Of a stretch of DNA of 64,000 nt, positions 54,827 through 63,589 are shown in pieces. Source of the DNA: Falcatimonas sp. MSJ-15. Its GTDB lineage: Bacteria > Bacillota > Clostridia > Lachnospirales > Lachnospiraceae. The notes under the pieces are model-generated. The model saw only the letters and a list, made by a program, of their open reading frames with translations, did not search any database and was not told where the DNA came from. Location: positions 62,001-126,000 of the forward strand of contig NZ_JAHLQC010000012.1 in assembly GCF_018918265.1 (NCBI RefSeq). The letters are read 5' to 3'. Every line of letters begins with the position of its first letter. The first letter of the stretch is position 1. A program made the translations under genes and the position numbers.

Positions 54827-55108
54827 ATGAATCTTATGGATGCACTATTTAAAAAGAAAAGTTCTAGTGACGTTGCAAAGGACAGATTAAAGCTTGTACT
54901 TGTATCAGACAGAGCGAATTGTTCACCAGAGATTATGGAAATGATTAAAAATGATATAATACAGGTTATTTCAAAATACATGATTATCGATGCTGAAGGA
55001 CTTGATATACAGATAACACAGTTAGAGACGGATGGCAATAATGGTAATGTTCCGGCACTTTATGCCAATATTCCGATAAAAGATTTAAAGAACGGAACAA
55101 AGAGATAA
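54827..55108 (+). CDS. minE: Min oscillation ring protein MinE
   Basis: The 93-residue protein has the MinD-binding N-terminal segment (AKDRLKLVLVSDRANCSPEI) and a topological-specificity domain (QVISKYMIIDAEGLDIQITQLET). MinE stimulates MinD ATPase and drives pole-to-pole oscillation, so this cell uses MinE rather than only DivIVA to place the septum. It is 15 bases after minD. A terminator-type hairpin follows. Confidence 0.95.
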   Translation: MNLMDALFKKKSSSDVAKDRLKLVLVSDRANCSPEIMEMIKNDIIQVISKYMIIDAEGLDIQITQLETDGNNGNVPALYANIPIKDLKNGTKR

Positions 55109-55118
55109 TTTTTATTTC

Positions 55119-55154
55119 GCACAATCATTCTGCTTTTTAGCAGAGTGATTGTGC
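55119..55154 (+). terminator. Hairpin after minE
   Basis: A 16-bp stem (55119-55134 with 55139-55154) with one G-T pair and a TTTT loop. There is no strong T tract on the + strand; it may act as a weak terminator or mRNA stabiliser before rodA. Confidence 0.6.
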
Positions 55155-55278
55155 AATTTATAGTTATGCAAAATATTGTTAATGTTTTTTTGGATAAAAG
55201 TAATAGAAAAAGCGATGAAATTTTGTAGAATATTTAAGAAAAAAATTATGACAGATTAATATAGAAAAGGTGTATAAT

Positions 55279-56397
55279 ATGTTAAAAAAGTATAGTTTAA
55301 AGAGATATAACTTCAGATTGCTGATATTCGTTCTACTATTGGCATCAATAGGTGTTGTTGTAATTGGAAGTGCTACAGGACTTGCAACATATGAAAAGAA
55401 ACAGGTTATGGGTATAGCTGTAGGATTGGTTGGAATGCTAATTATATCTTTAGTTGACTATAACTTAATCCTGAAATTTTACTGGGTGATATATTTAATT
55501 AATATAGTACTTCTTGTGCTTGTTAAGATACCTGGTGTAGGAAAAGAAGTAAATGGTGCTACAAGATGGATTGAGATTGTAGAAGATACAATATCAATTC
55601 AGCCATCAGAATTTGCAAAAGTATTTATTATATTGTTCCTTGCAAAACATCTAGGAGCGAATAAAGATAAGATTAATACATTCAAATTCCTTGCAATAAC
55701 TGCTATATTGGTATTAATTCCACTTGGACTTATAGCAATAGAGCCAGACTTATCAACTACTATTCTTACAATAGGAATTATATTAATAATCTTATATGTA
55801 TCAAAACTCAGTTATAAGATTATAGCAGGAGCATTGTTAGTATGCGTGCCGATTGCGGCAGGACTCATTATATATATACAACAGCCTAATCAAAAATTGT
55901 TAAAAGATTATCAGGTACAACGTATTATGGCATTCGTTGAACCGGACAAATATGATAATGGTAGATACCAGCAGGAATACTCACTTCTTGCAATTGGATC
56001 AGGACAGCTTAATGGTAAAGGCTTGTATAATGATGATGTATCTTCAGTTAAGAATGGTAACTTTATATCAGAGCCACAGACAGACTTTATATTTGCTGTT
56101 GTTGGAGAAGAATTAGGATTGATTGGAGGTTGTACAATTTTAATATTGTTAGTACTAATTGTACTTGAATGTATAATTACTGCTATTCGAGCCAATGATT
56201 TAACGGGAAGACTTATTGCTATAGGAATTGGAGCGATGATAACGCTTCAGACCTTTATTAATATCGGTGTTGCGACAAAATTATTGCCTAATACCGGAGT
56301 TCCACTTCCATTTGTAAGTTATGGACTAAGTTCATTACTCTCTATGTTTGGAAGTATGGGATTCATTATTAATATAGGATTACATGAAAGAAAATAA
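55279..56397 (+). CDS. rodA: Peptidoglycan glycosyltransferase RodA (SEDS)
   Basis: RodA is the SEDS-family polymerase that partners with PBP2. About 10 membrane helices span the 372 residues. Signatures are GATRWIEI, IQPSEFAKVFIILFLA, AIEPDLSTT (with catalytic-loop Asp) and the final loop FISEPQTDFIFAVVGEELGL, plus NTGVPLPFVSYGLSSLL. The length and the close link to mreBCD-pbp2 favour RodA over FtsW. The ATG at 55279 is preferred to GTG 55270, which lies in GAAAAGG. Confidence 0.93.
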   Translation: MLKKYSLKRYNFRLLIFVLLLASIGVVVIGSATGLATYEKKQVMGIAVGLVGMLIISLVDYNLILKFYWVIYLINIVLLVLVKIPGVGKEVNGATRWIEIVEDTISIQPSEFAKVFIILFLAKHLGANKDKINTFKFLAITAILVLIPLGLIAIEPDLSTTILTIGIILIILYVSKLSYKIIAGALLVCVPIAAGLIIYIQQPNQKLLKDYQVQRIMAFVEPDKYDNGRYQQEYSLLAIGSGQLNGKGLYNDDVSSVKNGNFISEPQTDFIFAVVGEELGLIGGCTILILLVLIVLECIITAIRANDLTGRLIAIGIGAMITLQTFINIGVATKLLPNTGVPLPFVSYGLSSLLSMFGSMGFIINIGLHERK

Positions 56398-56415
56398 CAT
56401 TAGGAGGATATAGAG

Positions 56416-56811
56416 ATGAATATTGGATTAATAGCTCATGATTCAAAGAAAAAGCTTATGCAGAATTTTTGTATTGCATATAGAGGTATTTTGAACAAAA
56501 ATGAATTATATGCAACAGGAACAACAGGAAGACTTATAGAGGAGGTAACCAACTTAAATGTGCATAAATATCTTGCAGGACATTTAGGTGGAGGACAGCA
56601 GCTTGGTTCACAGATTGAGCATAATCAGATAGACCTTGTAATATTCTTAAGAGATCCTCTTACACCAAAGTCACACGAACCAGATGTTAATGATGTAGTA
56701 AGATTATGTGATATGCATAATATACCTCTTGCAACTAACGTAGCAACAGCAGAACTTCTTATAAGAGCATTAGATCGTGGTGATTTAGACTGGCGAGAGA
56801 TGTATAAATAA
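56416..56811 (+). CDS. mgsA: Methylglyoxal synthase
   Basis: This enzyme converts dihydroxyacetone phosphate to methylglyoxal and phosphate, bypassing lower glycolysis. The MGS-like fold is clear: [38 protein letters not shown], and [15 protein letters not shown] with the catalytic Asp. The 131 residues match the family. It lies 18 bases after rodA and 12 before the DD-carboxypeptidase, an arrangement seen in other clostridia; the metabolic reason is not obvious. Confidence 0.96.
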   Translation: MNIGLIAHDSKKKLMQNFCIAYRGILNKNELYATGTTGRLIEEVTNLNVHKYLAGHLGGGQQLGSQIEHNQIDLVIFLRDPLTPKSHEPDVNDVVRLCDMHNIPLATNVATAELLIRALDRGDLDWREMYK

Positions 56812-56823
56812 TAGGAGAACATA

Positions 56824-57786
56824 ATGAAGAAATATATAATAGCAATACTTGGGTTATCAATATGTCTGTCAGCATGTGGTAATAGTACTGCTACAATGCA
56901 GGAGTATCAATTTATGAGTGTTGCCAAAGATTCCGAGCAGAGTTTTGGCAGCTTTGGTACGCTTGAACCGCTTGCTGGTGATGTGGCTATAGTTGGAGAT
57001 GAGAGTGCATATATTGATGATAAATTGACATCAAAAAGTGGTCTTATTGTAGATGTAACAGACAGACAGGTAGTATTTTCAAAAAATGCAAACGAAAGAA
57101 TATATCCTGCAAGTGTAACAAAGATTATGACAGCATATCTTGCGTTCAAATATTGTAATCTTGATGATATAGTAACAATAACAGACGATGCAATGGTTAC
57201 AGAAGCCGGAAGTAAACTTTGCTACATAAAGCCGGGAGATAAGTTAACAGTAAGACAGCTGTTAAATGGAACACTTGTAACATCAGGCAATGATTGTGCG
57301 GCAGCACTTGCTGTACATATAAGTGGAAGTATTGATGAATTTGTAAAATTAATGAATAGTGAAGCTCATGCACTTGGGGCAGTAAATTCACATTTTGTTA
57401 ATCCACATGGATTACATAATGATGATCATTATACTACGGCATACGATCTCTATCTTATATTCAATCAGCTGATTAAATATGAAGAAGCTAAGACGATTGT
57501 TAATACTACATCATATACAACAACCTATACACTTGCTGATGGAACATCAAAAGAAGCAACATGGACATCAACTAACAAATATCTTTCCGGAGAGTATACA
57601 ATACCGGATGGAATAACAGTGATTGGTGGTAAGACAGGTTATACAGATCAGGCAGGATATAATCTTATATTGCTATCTAATGATGCAGCGGGTAAATCAT
57701 ATATCTCAATCGTAACAGGTAATTCGGATTACTATACTTTATATACTAATATGTCAACATTGCTGAGAAAAGTTACAAATAATTAA
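56824..57786 (+). CDS. Lipoprotein D-alanyl-D-alanine carboxypeptidase
   Basis: A low-molecular-weight penicillin-binding protein that trims pentapeptide stems. The signal ends in a lipobox (SICLSAC, Cys about residue 19), so it is lipid-anchored outside the membrane. The catalytic motifs are SVTK (in PASVTKIMTAYL, near residue 98), SGN (near 155) and KTG (GGKTGYTD, near 269). At 320 residues it lacks the extra C-terminal domain and amphipathic anchor of classical DacA/DacF, consistent with the lipid anchor. It follows mgsA closely. Confidence 0.93.
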   Translation: MKKYIIAILGLSICLSACGNSTATMQEYQFMSVAKDSEQSFGSFGTLEPLAGDVAIVGDESAYIDDKLTSKSGLIVDVTDRQVVFSKNANERIYPASVTKIMTAYLAFKYCNLDDIVTITDDAMVTEAGSKLCYIKPGDKLTVRQLLNGTLVTSGNDCAAALAVHISGSIDEFVKLMNSEAHALGAVNSHFVNPHGLHNDDHYTTAYDLYLIFNQLIKYEEAKTIVNTTSYTTTYTLADGTSKEATWTSTNKYLSGEYTIPDGITVIGGKTGYTDQAGYNLILLSNDAAGKSYISIVTGNSDYYTLYTNMSTLLRKVTNN

Positions 57787-57893
57787 AAAAGCTTATGTAA
57801 TTTTAACAAAATCTACCGAATAATAATATATATGTTTTATTGTATATGTTTTTTGTACGAAATTCTTATTATAAACTTAAGGAGGAGATTGCA

Positions 57894-58313
57894 ATGATTC
57901 AGATTATCGCCGGAGAGAAAGGCAAAGGTAAGACAAAGCATCTAATTGACAGAGTTAATAAGGCAGTAGAGAGTAGTACAGGAAATGTTATTTTCCTGGA
58001 TAAAAGCACCAGACATATGTATGAAGTAAGTAATAAAGTAAGACTTATTAATGTAACAGACTATCCATTTATAACTAATGAAGGATTTGTGGGATTCTTA
58101 TATGGAATCCTATCACAGGATCATGATATTGAAGATGTATTTATAGACAGCTTTCTAAAAGTTGCAAATGTAGATGAAACTAATATAAGTCATACAATCG
58201 AAGAGATTAGTAATATCAGTAAGTTATATAATATCAATTTCACATTAAGTGTATCATTTAATGAAGAAAAGTTGCCAGATGATGTAAAAGAATATGTGGT
58301 AGTATCACTATAA
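57894..58313 (+). CDS. Orphan P-loop protein of unknown function
   Basis: The 139-residue protein begins MIQIIAGEKGKGKTKHLIDR, a Walker A loop (GEKGKGKT) in the first 15 residues, followed by GNVIFLDKSTRHMYEV and a possible Walker B strand (EDVFIDSF, near 75). The rest is alpha/beta with no further match. The size recalls thymidine-kinase-like or small ATPase folds, but no substrate motif is visible. AAGGAGGAGA gives a very strong ribosome-binding site. The upstream TTG at 57840 is rejected. It lies between a carboxypeptidase and a terminator. Confidence 0.75.
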   Translation: MIQIIAGEKGKGKTKHLIDRVNKAVESSTGNVIFLDKSTRHMYEVSNKVRLINVTDYPFITNEGFVGFLYGILSQDHDIEDVFIDSFLKVANVDETNISHTIEEISNISKLYNINFTLSVSFNEEKLPDDVKEYVVVSL

Positions 58314-58389
58314 GTTACTTTTACAGAATATAGCAAAATAGGAAATAATTCTTTAGAAGTTATTAATAAAAGAGTTTATTATCAAGAAA

Positions 58390-58434
58390 AATGGAAGTTT
58401 AGTTAGCATGATAAATACTAAACTTCCATTTTTT
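58390..58434. terminator. Bidirectional terminator between convergent genes
   Basis: AATGGAAGTTTAGT (58390-58403) pairs perfectly over 14 bp with 58417-58430, with a T tract on the right (58429-58434) and an A run on the left (58387-58391), so it can stop both the P-loop gene and the convergent DUF378 gene. Confidence 0.88.
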
Positions 58435-58455
58435 ATAACATTTTTATAGTATGTT

Positions 58456-58671
58456 TTACTCAGAGTCGCCAAGACTTCGTACTCGTCCAATAAGGCTTAT
58501 TGCATATAGTCCTGCAATACCGACAATACCATAGATTATTCTTTCAATGATACTTCCGGAACCAAATAGAAAATTTACAAGATTAAAATTAAAGAAACCA
58601 ATTAGCCCCCAGTTAACAGCGCCAATAATTACAAAAATAAGCAAAATGTAATCAATAACTCGTGAATCCAT
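58456..58671 (-). CDS. DUF378 two-helix membrane protein
   Basis: The 71-residue product has two membrane helices, with the DUF378 pattern IDYILLIFVIIGAVNWGLIG (with the NWG turn) and IIYGIVGIAGLYAI. The family's role is unknown. On the - strand AAAGGAGGATTTT precedes the ATG at 58671. It is convergent with the orphan P-loop gene and divergent from the HlyD-like gene. Confidence 0.9.
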   Translation of the reverse strand: MDSRVIDYILLIFVIIGAVNWGLIGFFNFNLVNFLFGSGSIIERIIYGIVGIAGLYAISLIGRVRSLGDSE

Positions 58672-58765
58672 AAAATCCTCCTTTCATTTATACTAGTATT
58701 ATTAACTAAAATGAAAAAAATATTATAAAAAATAAAAAAAATACGATATAATATAAAATCCGTTG

Positions 58766-58794
58766 TTGTATGAGACGAGCAAAAATGGTACAAT
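58766..58794 (+). promoter_or_regulatory. Promoter of the HlyD-like/sepF operon
   Basis: TTGTAT (58766-58771), a 17-base spacer and TACAAT (58789-58794) preceded by TGG (extended -10). Confidence 0.65.
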
Positions 58795-58800
58795 AGTCCT

Positions 58801-58859
58801 AGTACATCGTTTAAAAAATAACTAATAAGATGGAAAGGTTGTTTAGAAAACGATGTACT
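58801..58859 (+). promoter_or_regulatory. Leader hairpin of the HlyD-like/sepF operon
   Basis: AGTACATCGTTT (58801-58812) pairs perfectly over 12 bp with 58848-58859, closing a 35-base loop at the very 5' end of the predicted transcript, about 70 bases before the start codon. It could stabilise the mRNA or act as a regulatory fold. No known riboswitch was recognised. Confidence 0.5.
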
Positions 58860-58927
58860 GGTACAACAGGAGATATAATGCGATATGTGTTGTACTAAAT
58901 ACATCACAGTGTAAGGAGGCGCAAAGT

Positions 58928-60319
58928 TTGGCTGGGAAGAAGAGAAAGAAGATTGTACCTTACAAAAAACCACGTAATATCAATATAGGTGTTGTGATGT
59001 TTGGGGTAGTATTCGTATACCTGTGTATCTGTGTGGTATCATATATCACTAAAGAGAGTATAAGTATATACGAAGTGGTACAAGGCTCACTTGATCAAGA
59101 CAATATTTTTACAGGAATTGCGATTAGAGATGAGAAGATAGTTACAACTGATACAGCAGGTGTTGTAAGTTATTATGTTAGAGAAGGTACAAAAGCTGCA
59201 GTTGGTGATATAGTATACTCAGTTGATGAAACAGGACATTCTTCAGAACTCATTGATAACAGTAATGGAGAATATGATTTGACAAATGACAATCTGATTG
59301 ACCTTAGAGATAGAATCTCAACATTCAAGTTAGGAATGAAGACAGATGGATTTGAAGATGTATATGATTTCAAATATGATATGTCTAATATAGTTCTTGA
59401 TTATATGAATGAGAATCTTATGACCGCATTAAGCAAGAATCTTATTGATGAAAATGGTAATTCACTATATCATATTGTGAAGACACCAGACGCAGGTATA
59501 ATATTATACTCGTATGATGGTAAGGAGAATCTTACAGCAGATAGTGTAACATCAGCAGATTTTAATACTGATAATTATGTCAAGACATCAATAAAGACTA
59601 ATTCAACGCTTACAGCCAATTCGCCGGCATATAAGATAATCAGTAATGAAAACTGGAGTATTCTATTTGAACTTAATGAGAGTCAGAAAGATGCGCTTGC
59701 AAGTGATGATGTTGTAAAAATCAGATTCCTTAAGAATAATGTATCAGTTACATGTGGATTTTCAATAATTCAGAATGGAGATACATTTTTTGGAAAAGTT
59801 GATTTAAACAAATATATGATAAACTTTATTTCAGACAGATATGTTCAGATTGAAGTAAAGAAAGATCATAAAGAAGGGTTAAAAATTCCTGTTTCATCAG
59901 TAGTACAACAGGATTTTTATAAGATACCTAAAGAGTATGCAACTATGGGTGGCAACTCATCAGATATATCATTTATTAAGAATGAAGCGACTGATGATGG
60001 GCAGGCATTAGCTACACTTGTTACACCGGCAATATTCAAATCAGACGATACATATTATTATGTAAGCAAGAATGATTTTAATGCCGGAGATGTACTTAAG
60101 AAAGCTGATACCGGAGATACTTTTATAATTGGCGAGACACAGAGTATACAAGGTGTATTTTGTGTAAATAAAGGATATTCCATATTCAGACAGATAGAGA
60201 TAATCGACTCAAATGATAAATATTATATAATATCAATAGATACACAATATGGAATTTCTCAATATGATCATATTGTACTTGATGGTACAAAAGTCAAACA
60301 GAATGAGGTTATATATTAG
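58928..60319 (+). CDS. HlyD-like membrane-fusion protein of the sepF cluster
   Basis: The 463-residue protein has a basic N-terminus (AGKKRKKIVPYKKPR) and one membrane helix (about residues 20-42). A large extracellular part follows: a lipoyl/barrel-like start (GVVSYYVREGTKAAVGDIVYSVD), a helical middle and a C-terminal beta part (YYYVSKNDFNAGDVLKKADTGDT). Family members near yggS and sepF are annotated HlyD-type, but no transporter partner is encoded here, so a role tied to division or the envelope is possible. A TTG start at 58928 lies 7 bases after AAGGAGG; the upstream frame begins in the leader hairpin. Confidence 0.75.
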   Translation: MAGKKRKKIVPYKKPRNINIGVVMFGVVFVYLCICVVSYITKESISIYEVVQGSLDQDNIFTGIAIRDEKIVTTDTAGVVSYYVREGTKAAVGDIVYSVDETGHSSELIDNSNGEYDLTNDNLIDLRDRISTFKLGMKTDGFEDVYDFKYDMSNIVLDYMNENLMTALSKNLIDENGNSLYHIVKTPDAGIILYSYDGKENLTADSVTSADFNTDNYVKTSIKTNSTLTANSPAYKIISNENWSILFELNESQKDALASDDVVKIRFLKNNVSVTCGFSIIQNGDTFFGKVDLNKYMINFISDRYVQIEVKKDHKEGLKIPVSSVVQQDFYKIPKEYATMGGNSSDISFIKNEATDDGQALATLVTPAIFKSDDTYYYVSKNDFNAGDVLKKADTGDTFIIGETQSIQGVFCVNKGYSIFRQIEIIDSNDKYYIISIDTQYGISQYDHIVLDGTKVKQNEVIY

Positions 60320-60334
60320 CAGGAAGGTGATACA

Positions 60335-61027
60335 GTGATAAAAGATAACCTGGATATAGCAAAGCATAATATTGAAGAAGCATGTAAAAGAGCAGGACGG
60401 GATACAAGTGAAGTCACACTTATTGCAGTAAGTAAGACAAAGCCTGTTTGTATGTTGCAAGAAGCTTATGATGCTGGTGTTAGAGAATTTGGTGAGAATA
60501 AAGTACAAGAGATAATGGACAAATATGATAAATTGCCAAGTGATATTCATTGGCACATGATTGGCCATCTACAGAGAAACAAAGTAAAATATATCATTGA
60601 CAAAGTAGAGATGATACATTCTGTTGATTCATTAAGGCTTGCAGAGACGATAAGTTCAGAAGCTGTTAAGCATGGAGTTACAATGAAGATACTTATTGAA
60701 GTTAATGTAGCAGATGAAGAGACAAAATATGGCATATCTTTAGGCGAAGCTGCCGATATGGTAGATAAGATTATGAAGTTGCCAGGAATAATTGTAAAAG
60801 GTTTTATGACAGTAGCACCTAATTCTAAAAATTCTGAAGAAAACAGAAAATTTTTTAGAGATTTACATAAAATTGCTGTTGACATAAAAAATAAAAACAT
60901 CGATAATAAAGGTATAGATGTTTTATCTATGGGGATGACAAATGATTACGAGATTGCTATTGAAGAAGGTTCGACAATGGTCAGGATTGGCACAGGGATA
61001 TTTGGTGCAAGGAACTATAGCATATAG
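60335..61027 (+). CDS. yggS: PLP homeostasis protein YggS (PLPBP)
   Basis: YggS-family proteins bind PLP without known catalysis and keep B6 and amino-acid pools balanced. The PLP lysine is in LIAVSKTKP (near residue 36). Other signatures are FGENKVQEIMDKY, WHMIGHLQRNKVKY, and the phosphate-binding LSMGMTNDYEIAIEEGSTMVRIGTGIFG. The start is a GTG with AGGAAGGTGA upstream. It sits before sepF, the standard Firmicute division-cluster order. Confidence 0.96.
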   Translation: MIKDNLDIAKHNIEEACKRAGRDTSEVTLIAVSKTKPVCMLQEAYDAGVREFGENKVQEIMDKYDKLPSDIHWHMIGHLQRNKVKYIIDKVEMIHSVDSLRLAETISSEAVKHGVTMKILIEVNVADEETKYGISLGEAADMVDKIMKLPGIIVKGFMTVAPNSKNSEENRKFFRDLHKIAVDIKNKNIDNKGIDVLSMGMTNDYEIAIEEGSTMVRIGTGIFGARNYSI

Positions 61028-61068
61028 CTCGTTAAGTAGTCAGTTAATGTGTAGAGTAACAATGAGAC

Positions 61069-61096
61069 TTTACCAAAAATATGAAGGGGTTATAAT
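61069..61096 (+). promoter_or_regulatory. Possible internal promoter before sepF
   Basis: TTTACC (61069-61074), a 16-base spacer and TATAAT (61091-61096) in the 96-base yggS-sepF gap. Confidence 0.45.
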
Positions 61097-61123
61097 CCTC
61101 TTTAAAAAGATAGGAGAATGCAT

Positions 61124-61666
61124 ATGAGTAACGTATTTGACAAATTTTTAGGAGCAATGAAACTTGTTGACGATGACGGAGATGAGGAAGATTTCTTCGA
61201 TGATGAAGATGAAGGTTTTGAAGACGAAAAGACAAGTAAAAAGAAAAATAAAGCTGCGTATGAAGATGATGATTACGAAGACGAAGAGGATACATACATA
61301 CCTCCAAAAAAAGAAGAAAAGATTTTCCGTTCTTCCTCAAAGTCAAAATCTAACAAGGTTGTGCCTATTAGACAGGGAGGTAAGAACATGGAGGTTTGTG
61401 TTATAAAACCAACATCATTCGAAGACGCAAGAGAAATAACTGATACACTATTAAGCGGTCGTTCAGTTATTCTTAACCTTGAAGGACTTAATGTAGAGAT
61501 AGCTCAGAGAATAATTGATTTTTCATCAGGATCATGCTATTCAATGAATGGTAATCTTCAAAAAGTTTCAAGTTACATATTCATTATAACACCTGAAACC
61601 GTTGAGATATCTGGTGATTTCCAGGAATTAATCGGCGGAAGTTTTGATGTAGCTGTATCAAAATAG
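61124..61666 (+). CDS. sepF: Cell division protein SepF
   Basis: SepF links FtsZ filaments to the membrane. An N-terminal membrane-binding amphipathic helix (MSNVFDKFLGAMKLV) is followed by a strongly acidic and then basic linker (about residues 15-75). The C-terminal SepF domain begins at EVCVIKPTSFEDAREITDTL and includes SVILNLEGLN and RIIDFSSGSCYSMNG. 180 residues is normal. The second ATG (61124) is chosen for its 7-base spacing from TAGGAG and because it starts the amphipathic helix directly. Confidence 0.95.
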   Translation: MSNVFDKFLGAMKLVDDDGDEEDFFDDEDEGFEDEKTSKKKNKAAYEDDDYEDEEDTYIPPKKEEKIFRSSSKSKSNKVVPIRQGGKNMEVCVIKPTSFEDAREITDTLLSGRSVILNLEGLNVEIAQRIIDFSSGSCYSMNGNLQKVSSYIFIITPETVEISGDFQELIGGSFDVAVSK

Positions 61667-61676
61667 GTGACAGAGC

Positions 61677-62435
61677 ATGAATAAAGATGAGCAACTGATG
61701 GAAAAAAGGCTTATCGAATTGGCTAATATTGCATATAATAGAAATATACCTGTATATACAGATTTTTTAAATCTTAATGAACAAAATGTATATTATAATA
61801 TAAGCAAGAACTTAATGCCACCTATAGGCGCAAAGCCTATGGGTGGTTATAATTTAGCTGAGAGAAAGATTATAGCTTTTTATCCTTATGAGATGGAAGA
61901 ATATCTTGAATATCCATATACTGTGATATCAATAAGACCACTTAATAGTAGATTTGCTGAGGAATTAACACATAGAGATTTTCTTGGAGCAATAATGAAT
62001 CTTGGAATTGAACGTTCAAAGATAGGCGATATTATAGTAAAAAAAGATATATGTTATGTACTATGCATAAAAAGCATAGCAACATATATTATGGATAATC
62101 TTGCAAGAATAAGAAACACAAGCATAATAACATCATTAGATGATGTAGAGGAGATAGATTACGAACCTGTATTTGAAGAGATAAAAGGTACTGTTGCAGC
62201 TTTAAGACTCGATTGTATACTTGCATTAGCATACAATTCATCAAGAAGCAAACTTACAAGTTATATAACAGAAGGAAAAGTCTTTGTTAATGGTAAGCTT
62301 ATAACATCTAATGCTTATAATCTGAAAGATGGAGACATAATCTCAGTAAGAGGACTTGGTAAGTTCAAATACATGGAAGAGATCACAAAAACAAAGAAAA
62401 ATAAACTATTAATAATAATTAACAGATATAAGTAA
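61677..62435 (+). CDS. ylmH: S4-domain RNA-binding protein YlmH
   Basis: The 252-residue protein has the YlmH N-terminal region (NIPVYTDFLNLNEQNVYYNI, then ISIRPLNSRFAEELTHRDFLGAIMNLGIER) and a C-terminal S4 domain (about residues 180-240, LDCILALAYNSSRSKLTSYI and VFVNGKLI). YlmH is reported to act in ribosome rescue/quality control. It follows sepF by 10 bases. The usual ylmG (yggT) and divIVA neighbours are missing, and aroB follows. Confidence 0.94.
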   Translation: MNKDEQLMEKRLIELANIAYNRNIPVYTDFLNLNEQNVYYNISKNLMPPIGAKPMGGYNLAERKIIAFYPYEMEEYLEYPYTVISIRPLNSRFAEELTHRDFLGAIMNLGIERSKIGDIIVKKDICYVLCIKSIATYIMDNLARIRNTSIITSLDDVEEIDYEPVFEEIKGTVAALRLDCILALAYNSSRSKLTSYITEGKVFVNGKLITSNAYNLKDGDIISVRGLGKFKYMEEITKTKKNKLLIIINRYK

Positions 62436-62467
62436 TAGACAAAAATTAGTTTAGGGGAAGAAGAAGG

Positions 62468-63589
62468 ATGACAAATAGAATAATAGTAAAGTATGAACAA
62501 AAACCATGCTATACAATAGCATTTGAGACGAGTTTTGACAAACTTATTGAAGAACTTGAAAAAATTTATAATTTAAGTGAGAAAAAAATATGTGTTGTAA
62601 GCGACACAAATGTATATAAACTGTATGGAGAAGAAGTAGTATCCATACTAAAGAGCAAAGCAAAAGTAGTTACAGACTTTGTATTTGAAGCAGGAGAGAC
62701 ATCGAAGAACCTTAATACAGTTAAAAAGTTATATGAAAAACTTATCTGTGATAAATTTGACAGAAAAGATGTACTAGTAGCACTTGGTGGTGGTGTAGTT
62801 GGAGATCTAACCGGATTTGCAGCTGCAACATACCTTAGAGGAATAGACTTTGTACAAGTACCAACAACATTACTATCACAGGTAGATTCAAGTATAGGTG
62901 GCAAGACAGGTGTTGATTTTGATTCATATAAGAACATGGTAGGTGCTTTTTACCAGCCAAAGCTTGTATATGCCAATATAAAGACTTTTGATACTCTCTC
63001 TTTGAGACAGTTTAAAAGTGGAATGGGTGAAGTAATTAAACATGCCTTTATAAAGAGAAAAGATCAGTTCGATTATCTTAAAGAGAATTCGGTAAAGATA
63101 TTAGAAGAACATGATGGAGATATATTGACACAGATGGTATATGAGAGCTGTCTTGTAAAAAAAGAAGTAGTTGAGCGAGATCCAAAAGAAAAAGGCGAAA
63201 GAGCACTTCTTAATTTTGGACATACAGTAGGTCATGCAGTCGAAAAACTTGCAAACTTTGAACTGTATCATGGCGAATGTGTTATTATAGGCGTAATGGC
63301 TGCATTATATATATCATATAAACGTGGTAATATAACAATATCCGAGTTTAGAGATGCATATAGACTTATAACAGAGGACTACAAGTTCTCATTACAGATT
63401 CCTAATATCGACTCTAAAGAGGTACTTAATGTAACTAAAAGCGATAAAAAGATGGAGAATGGAAAGATCAAATTTATTCTTCTAAAAAGCATTGGAGAGG
63501 CTTATATTGACACAACAGTTACAGATGAAGAGATATTAGAATCAATCGATGTTATAAAGAAAAATGACTGGAGTTTTTTAAATGAATAA
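62468..63589 (+). CDS. aroB: 3-dehydroquinate synthase
   Basis: This NAD- and metal-dependent enzyme makes 3-dehydroquinate in the shikimate pathway. Signatures are VALGGGVVGDLTGFAAATYLRG (near residue 105), PTTLLSQVDSSIGGKTGVDF, GMGEVIKHAFI and the metal His region LNFGHTVGHAVEK and YHGECVIIG. The 373 residues are complete. It lies in the division cluster apart from other aro genes and overlaps lspA by 8 bases. Confidence 0.96.
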   Translation: MTNRIIVKYEQKPCYTIAFETSFDKLIEELEKIYNLSEKKICVVSDTNVYKLYGEEVVSILKSKAKVVTDFVFEAGETSKNLNTVKKLYEKLICDKFDRKDVLVALGGGVVGDLTGFAAATYLRGIDFVQVPTTLLSQVDSSIGGKTGVDFDSYKNMVGAFYQPKLVYANIKTFDTLSLRQFKSGMGEVIKHAFIKRKDQFDYLKENSVKILEEHDGDILTQMVYESCLVKKEVVERDPKEKGERALLNFGHTVGHAVEKLANFELYHGECVIIGVMAALYISYKRGNITISEFRDAYRLITEDYKFSLQIPNIDSKEVLNVTKSDKKMENGKIKFILLKSIGEAYIDTTVTDEEILESIDVIKKNDWSFLNE

